NCBI GenBank assembly: GCA_964515945.1
Contig: CAZEWY010000046.1
Coordinates: forward strand, 1 to 19,247
Direction: 5' to 3'
From: CAYQQJ01 sp964515945
GTDB lineage: Bacteria > Pseudomonadota > Gammaproteobacteria > Pseudomonadales > Cellvibrionaceae
Length of the DNA: 19,247 bases
The number at the start of each line of letters is the position of its first letter. Position 1 is the first letter of the stretch. The notes under the pieces were generated by a model. That model saw only the letters and a list, made by a program, of their open reading frames with translations, was not told the origin of the DNA and did no database searches. Made by a program: the position numbers and the translations under genes. Of the stretch, positions 15,209 to 19,247 are shown one piece after another.

Positions 15209-15970
15209 ATTGGTGCGATTCATCCTGTCCCGGATCGCCTGAGCCATCGTCTCCGACAGGTCGGTTTTCCCGTTACATTCACGTGGGTACCACAGCTTCT
15301 GGCCAATTCTACCACCGGCAATATTTTTCAGATCAAAACATTCACCGGCGATGGCAACCCGCTCATGGGCATCGGAGATGGTGGAATTGTTCAAATCGTT
15401 TGTTGGTGCGGGAACGATCCTCCCCGCCTGCTCCCTGAGTGTCTGACGGAGATCCGAACGGAAAACATCCTCAAATTCCGTCCCCGGATTTTGGCTGAGC
15501 TGGTTCGGTGGCGATGATAAGTCCCGGCTCCTCATGAATTCCGCCACCATGGGGGCCGACAATAACCTTTTCCAATCCTTGCTGCTCACAGTTGTTTTAC
15601 CAGCAGGAGAAGCCGTCGACGACAGAGTTTGCACATTCCTCTTGTCCGCTGGCGGCGCTTCCACAACCGCTTCTGCGGGCTCTGTCGAAATATTGCGTCG
15701 AGCATCCTGCTTCGGGGACACCGGCTCCTTCTCCGGAGGCACCGGCACCAAATCCACCGACTGCAACCGCACTTCAAGAAGATCACCAGCCGTCCCGATT
15801 TCAGGAATTGCCGGGCGGAAGCTTTGCCAAAGAAAGAGTAAGCCGGCGTTGATTACCAGGGAAAGCAGAATCGCCAGTGGCAGAATATGGATATTTTCGG
15901 GCGGACCTAGTGTCTCGAAAAAATCCGCAATGGCGCTATCCTGCTCGCCAAGAGTTTCGATATAGCCCAT
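15197..15970 (-). CDS. Hypothetical single-span membrane protein
   Basis: I do not recognise this 257-residue protein. Residues 1-28 are acidic and probably cytoplasmic, and residues 29-48 (ILPLAILLSLVINAGLLFLW) form one membrane span. A Pro/Glu/Ser-rich linker of about 100 residues (VPVPPEKEPVSPKQD and similar) leads to a C-terminal region with two Cys (GECFDL and PRECNG, 22 residues apart) that could form a periplasmic disulfide. The topology recalls TonB- or TolA-like energy transducers, but no TonB C-terminal motif is visible, so that is only analogy. The ATG at 15970 has a weak GGAAAAG about 12 bases upstream. The reading frame is intact and its stop lies 32 bp before the patatin start, which suggests a two-gene unit. 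It is probably real because of the coherent topology. Confidence 0.6.
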   Translation of the reverse strand: MGYIETLGEQDSAIADFFETLGPPENIHILPLAILLSLVINAGLLFLWQSFRPAIPEIGTAGDLLEVRLQSVDLVPVPPEKEPVSPKQDARRNISTEPAEAVVEAPPADKRNVQTLSSTASPAGKTTVSSKDWKRLLSAPMVAEFMRSRDLSSPPNQLSQNPGTEFEDVFRSDLRQTLREQAGRIVPAPTNDLNNSTISDAHERVAIAGECFDLKNIAGGRIGQKLWYPRECNGKTDLSETMAQAIRDRMNRTNLRE

Positions 15971-16043
15971 TTATTATGAATCTTTTCCGTTGAAGCAATC
16001 GCACTGTTTCAGCGCCTCCGAGAGCCGGCGGGCTGGAATCCTT

Positions 16044-16065
16044 GTGCATCTAGACGCCGATGCAC
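16044..16065. promoter_or_regulatory. Inverted repeat upstream of the hypothetical membrane protein gene
   Basis: GTGCATC (16044-16050) and GATGCAC (16059-16065) form a perfect 7-bp dyad with an 8-base centre. On the minus strand a TATAAG (16072-16067) lies just ahead, so the dyad would sit at the start of a transcript toward 15970. It may be an operator or a hairpin; evidence is limited to symmetry. Confidence 0.3.
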
Positions 16066-16140
16066 TCTTATAGTTCCTCCTCCATCCGCTCCAAGCCAAA
16101 GGCACTTCACTAAACTCGCCGTTGAAATTCACAATCGCAC

Positions 16141-16243
16141 ATGAGCAGTATAATGCACATCTATAATGAGCAAGAAGTAAAAATGGGTACTATTTTGCAC
16201 ATTTTATAGAATAGTGGTAGCTTATGAGCATTATACTTCTCAT
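16141..16243. promoter_or_regulatory. Three 20-bp near-palindromic operator candidates before hipA
   Basis: Sites at 16141-16160 (ATGAGCAGTATAATGCACAT), 16183-16202 (ATGGGTACTATTTTGCACAT) and 16224-16243 (ATGAGCATTATACTTCTCAT) share the dyad ATGAGCAnTATAnTGCwCAT. The first and third match their own reverse complement at 16 of 20 positions. Starts are 42 and 41 bp apart, four helical turns. A further half site begins at 16166. TATAAT boxes at 16149-16154 (inside site 1) and 16162-16167 lie among them, and the third site ends 12 bp before the hipA ATG. This fits binding by the HipB regulator and autorepression. Confidence 0.6.
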
Positions 16244-16255
16244 TCTGAAACGGTC

Positions 16256-17599
16256 ATGACGCTAGATCTTCAAATTTTTCACACCGGTCGCTGGCACGAC
16301 GCCGCCACCATGACTATTCCTGACCCGGACGGAGGACGAACTGGTCCGATACAACTGGAATATGACCAGGAATATGCACTTGACTGGCAGTTTCGCGACG
16401 GCGTACAAGCATGTAGCCTCCGCCTTCCCGTGGACCTGATGAACGTTTATCGCTCCCAACGATGGTTCGGGTTTCTCGACGACATCATGCCTGCGGGAGC
16501 CAGCCGCCGGTACTGGGTATCCAAACTGGACCTGAGCCGACAATCGGAATTGCAACAGGATTACGCCTTACTCCAGCACGGTACGATTGCGCCTGTGGGC
16601 AACCTTCGCATCAGGCAATCCTTACCCGAGGCTCCGGGCGATGACCTGAAAGACATACGGTTTGTTATCAGTGACGTGGTGGAGCGTCATACGGATTTTC
16701 TGGAATATGCACAGGAAATGGGTGCCGCCAGCGGCGGCGCCACCGGAGCTGGCGGCGAGGCTCCGAAGTTATTGGTGCGCTGTTCCAGTCAGGATGAGAT
16801 CTGGATAGACACCTTCCAGGACGATCTCACGAATCCCGATACCCATTATCTGGTTAAATTCCCGCGTGGCAACCGCACCCGGGACGACGAGGATATCCTA
16901 CGCGCTGAGTATCATTACTATCAGGAATTGACGGAACTGGGATTGGACACCATAGATACCCGCCAAATGCGTTTAATAGAAGGCGCCAATTATCCTTCGC
17001 TTTGGCTACCGCGATTTGATATTGAATTTATCGATGGCCAACTTTCACACTATGGGCTGGAATCTGTTTATTCAATTCTGAATAAAGGACCCGGCGCCTT
17101 CCTCAATCATTTCGAAACGCTCCGTATCTTGACAAAGTTGCTCAGCGACCAATTCGAGGTACGAGAACAAGGAAAAACCTTCGATTGCTCAGCGTTTGTT
17201 ATCGAATGGGTAAAACGTGACCTGCTTAATGTGGCATTTGGCAATTCCGATAACCATGGCCGCAATACTGCTTTGATCAAAGGTGCCAAAGGTACATGGT
17301 TATCGCCAATATATGATTTTGCACCCATGAAGGCCGATCCTGAAGGCGTTACCAGAACCACTCGGTGGGGAACGCCCTACGAACTCGGAGGAGAATTCGA
17401 CTGGCACGCCATCGCCCAGCAGCTTGGTGATTTAGTCGAGCCGGAGCAGCTCATTTCCGAGCTGAAAGCATTATGTGGGCAATTGGTCGGCTTGAGGGAA
17501 CGGTTGGCTTCTCGTGGAGTACCGGAGCAACTTCTGGCCAGACCCGCACTCGGCATGAACTATCTCGACCAGACCCTGAAGCGTTGGCAATTACTATGA
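16256..17599 (+). CDS. hipA: HipA-type Ser/Thr kinase toxin
   Basis: This is a 447-residue kinase of the HipA toxin family, whose studied members phosphorylate aminoacyl-tRNA synthetases and arrest growth. The N-terminal subdomain (about 1-110) includes FLDDIMPAGASRRYW. A long Gly/Ala-rich loop, GAASGGATGAGGEAPK (156-171), corresponds to the ATP-binding loop that carries the autophosphorylation Ser in HipA. YLVKFPRGNRTRDDEDILRA supplies the ATP-site Lys and acidic residues. The catalytic loop FGNSDNHGRN has Asp332, and the metal-binding YDFAPM has Asp354, so the kinase looks active. I prefer the ATG at 16256 over a GTG at 16214, which lies inside the operator cluster. The gene precedes hipB and overlaps it by 4 bp, the reverse of the E. 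coli order. Confidence 0.88.
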   Translation: MTLDLQIFHTGRWHDAATMTIPDPDGGRTGPIQLEYDQEYALDWQFRDGVQACSLRLPVDLMNVYRSQRWFGFLDDIMPAGASRRYWVSKLDLSRQSELQQDYALLQHGTIAPVGNLRIRQSLPEAPGDDLKDIRFVISDVVERHTDFLEYAQEMGAASGGATGAGGEAPKLLVRCSSQDEIWIDTFQDDLTNPDTHYLVKFPRGNRTRDDEDILRAEYHYYQELTELGLDTIDTRQMRLIEGANYPSLWLPRFDIEFIDGQLSHYGLESVYSILNKGPGAFLNHFETLRILTKLLSDQFEVREQGKTFDCSAFVIEWVKRDLLNVAFGNSDNHGRNTALIKGAKGTWLSPIYDFAPMKADPEGVTRTTRWGTPYELGGEFDWHAIAQQLGDLVEPEQLISELKALCGQLVGLRERLASRGVPEQLLARPALGMNYLDQTLKRWQLL

Positions 17600-17925
17600 A
17601 ACACATGACCGGCGAGGAGCGTGAAGCGCTGTTGATTAACCTGTTGCAGGAAGCCATGAGCGGCACCCGCACGCAAGGTAACCTGTTGAGCACTCTCCGC
17701 AAAGAAGTCACGGGCCTGAATCAGGAGCAGTACGCGGCCCGCGTCGGCATCAGCCGCCGCACCCTATCGGATATCGAGCGCGACACCGGCAGTCCCACTA
17801 TTGCAGTCGTCAACCGCGCATTCAAACCCTTCGGTCTTACACTGGGACTCTTGCCACGCAATCAAAGCTTGTTGGAGCGGCTTGTTCGAGAAGAGGCCGG
17901 TGCACAGGATCGCGCCGGTAAATGA
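17596..17925 (+). CDS. hipB: HipB-like antitoxin, XRE-family HTH regulator
   Basis: This is a 109-residue DNA-binding protein. The helix-turn-helix spans about residues 30-85, with LNQEQYAARVGISRRTLSDIERDTG as the two central helices and SPTIAVVNRAFKPFGLTLGL completing the fold. This closing piece is typical of HipB-like antitoxins. The charged C-terminal tail may contact the toxin or promote turnover. The ATG at 17596 overlaps the hipA stop in an ATGA junction, so translation is probably coupled. An in-frame upstream extension inside hipA is not needed. By analogy with HipB it would neutralise the kinase and repress the operon through the sites at 16141-16243. It ends 20 bp from the convergent JetD-like gene, with no visible terminator. 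Confidence 0.87.
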   Translation: MKHMTGEEREALLINLLQEAMSGTRTQGNLLSTLRKEVTGLNQEQYAARVGISRRTLSDIERDTGSPTIAVVNRAFKPFGLTLGLLPRNQSLLERLVREEAGAQDRAGK

Positions 17926-17945
17926 AGGTTTGGACCGCAGCGCTT

Positions 17946-19130
17946 TCACGAGCGTAGCTCCACCTCCATGACATTCACCGCCTCCTGATCAATAAAGGTT
18001 TCGGTGTCGCGCATGGCCGGCAGCAGTTGCAGATCCGCATACTCACAGCCAGTGAGGTCCGGGTCCTTTTGCAGGCTTTTACCGGCAGAATCCTGTGTGT
18101 GCCCCCAACCATCGCGCAGTCGCTCCAGCAGCGGTTGATAGCCCGGTTGCCACGCATTGATGTCCGGAAATGTCTGACGTAACGCTTTCAGTATGGCCAT
18201 CCCCGCAAAATCCAGATCACCCCAGAAAAAACATTTCACATCGGGCTCCGCCGCTTTTTCGTTGAACCACCACGACTGGAATTGCCGCAGCGCCTCTTCA
18301 TGCTGCATGGGATTCAGATAACTGAACAGCGCATTGCCAGACTCCCGGATACGCAATGCGCTGCCGCGAAAGCCTGCGCTGTACACCAGCGCATAACCCG
18401 TCAAATTCCGTTGCGCCAGGGCAATGAAAGTGTCCTGATTTTCAATAAAGAGAATCTGTTCGATCGTTCGTGGCAAATGCACAGCCATGAGTATTGGCCG
18501 GGGTAACAGATTGTGCGCGACGCTCGGAAATAACTCGCGCACCAAATCTTCACTGCGATCAAGAAATTTGGAATCGCCCCAGAAACAGCGGGCAGAAAGC
18601 GCGCGCAGTGTCACCGGGTGTTGCAATTCCTTGCCCATGCGAGCGAAAGCTCTCAGAGTGCGCTCCGGTCCCTGCTCGGGCACGCGCACCATTTTTTCGA
18701 ACAAAGCCTGACCGTAGTCCTCGAACTGCTCCTTCATTTTCGCCAGTTCGTCCTGCCAGACGAGCGCGTATGGATCCAGCGCCGGACGGTTCAGCCAGTG
18801 GCGAACCAGTTCTTCCTGCTCCGGCACAAAATACACTTGTGCATCTTCGTAAACTTCCTGACCGGGTTTGGTGCGGGCAATCTTGATATTGAGAATATGA
18901 AATTCCTTGTCCAGACTCTTGACCAGTGCCCAGAGATATTTCACATCTTCATTTTGAAAGTCGTAGAGTTGCGGCGCAGTTTTGGGGGTTATGCGCAGGG
19001 ACAGCCGCTGACCTTTTTCAAGCTTGGTCAAAAAGCGGTCGAGCAGATCGCGGGGCAAGGGCTCTTCATCGAGCCATCGGGGACGCGAAAGAAAACCTTG
19101 ATCGTTTATTGGATTATGCATGGCATCCAT
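17946..19130 (-). CDS. Stand-alone JetD-like (DUF2220/Toprim) protein
   Basis: This 394-residue protein has a C-terminal half resembling JetD, the Toprim nuclease subunit of the Wadjet plasmid-defence complex. The Toprim glutamate is in LFIENQDTF (Glu230), the DxD pair is in FFWGDLDFAGMAILKALRQTFP (Asp305 and Asp307), and a later FIDQEAV fits the closing acidic motif. The N-terminal half (LPRDLLDRFLTKLEKG and onward) is charged and helical and may be DUF3322-like. No JetA, JetB or JetC (SMC-like) genes are in the window, so it is either an orphan or part of a system extending past the right edge. I chose the ATG at 19130 because GAGGAAG lies just upstream; a TTG at 19142 overlaps that site. 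It converges on hipB, so the two are not co-transcribed. Confidence 0.72.
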   Translation of the reverse strand: MDAMHNPINDQGFLSRPRWLDEEPLPRDLLDRFLTKLEKGQRLSLRITPKTAPQLYDFQNEDVKYLWALVKSLDKEFHILNIKIARTKPGQEVYEDAQVYFVPEQEELVRHWLNRPALDPYALVWQDELAKMKEQFEDYGQALFEKMVRVPEQGPERTLRAFARMGKELQHPVTLRALSARCFWGDSKFLDRSEDLVRELFPSVAHNLLPRPILMAVHLPRTIEQILFIENQDTFIALAQRNLTGYALVYSAGFRGSALRIRESGNALFSYLNPMQHEEALRQFQSWWFNEKAAEPDVKCFFWGDLDFAGMAILKALRQTFPDINAWQPGYQPLLERLRDGWGHTQDSAGKSLQKDPDLTGCEYADLQLLPAMRDTETFIDQEAVNVMEVELRS

Positions 19131-19181
19131 TTTCTTCCTCAAACTCGATGTAGGTCCAATGTTTGTGGCCGAATATGAGTC

Positions 19182-19247
19182 CGGTGTTCACCGCTGTGAC
19201 ACGCCGTGAATACATCCCTGTAGGCTCTGCACCAGCATCCATGCTGG
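19182..19247. repeat. Second copy of the structured repeat, cut by the window end
   Basis: Bases 19182-19240 match the reverse complement of 6163-6221 at 54 of 59 positions, starting with the terminal arm CGGTGTTCACCGCTGTGAC (19182-19200). The last 16 bases, CCAGCAT-CC-ATGCTGG (19232-19247), form a perfect hairpin that would be the centre of a shorter, more symmetric version. It lies about 50 bp upstream of the JetD-like gene. Confidence 0.75.

Noticed and set aside
17473..17595. N-terminal extension of hipB inside hipA
   Set aside because: The 41 added codons are translated from hipA coding sequence in another frame and do not resemble HipB; the ATGA overlap start at 17596 fits the family.

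Overview
The window reads as part of a Gammaproteobacterium chromosome. The layout is dense, moderately GC-rich and without tRNA or rRNA genes. The evidence for this placement is purEK, a DUF3820 protein, a HopJ-family protein, a Gld-type ABC transporter with a DUF4340 protein, and a NorM-like MATE pump; a marine or environmental lineage is possible but is a guess. A run of 10 Ns (5947-5956) marks a scaffold join, so linkage of the left 5.9 kb to the rest depends on the assembly.

Left part (1-5946). A truncated DUF3820 gene is followed by a hopJ-family gene. Next comes an AAA ATPase with a DUF4143 tail, preceded by a cluster of about four imperfect 16-bp repeats spaced 22-23 bp. A sigma70-like promoter precedes purE-purK (4-bp overlap), the two enzymes that make CAIR in purine synthesis. 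A glutathione S-transferase and a membrane-anchored retropepsin-like protease follow closely, and the protease runs into the assembly gap.

Middle part (5957-14050). A 139-bp MITE-like structured inverted repeat precedes a MATE efflux gene, which converges on an orphan periplasmic solute-binding protein gene. After a 448-bp divergent intergenic region comes a tight three-gene operon: a GldA-like ATPase, a fused GldF-GldG-type permease and auxiliary protein (977 aa), and a DUF4340 protein. It ends at a clear Rho-independent terminator.

Right part (14050-19247). A patatin-like lipase and an unrecognised single-span membrane protein form a minus-strand pair. A hipA-hipB toxin-antitoxin pair follows in toxin-first order, with three 20-bp near-palindromic operator candidates at 41-42 bp centre spacing upstream. 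Converging on it is a stand-alone DUF2220 (JetD-like, Toprim) gene related to the nuclease subunit of the Wadjet defence system, with no jetABC in view. The window ends inside a second, oppositely oriented copy of the repeat seen at 6083-6221.

Most accessory interest lies in the HipAB/JetD-like module, the structured repeat family, the repeat cluster before the AAA-DUF4143 gene, and the Gld-type operon. None of these can be proven to be a new system from sequence reading alone.
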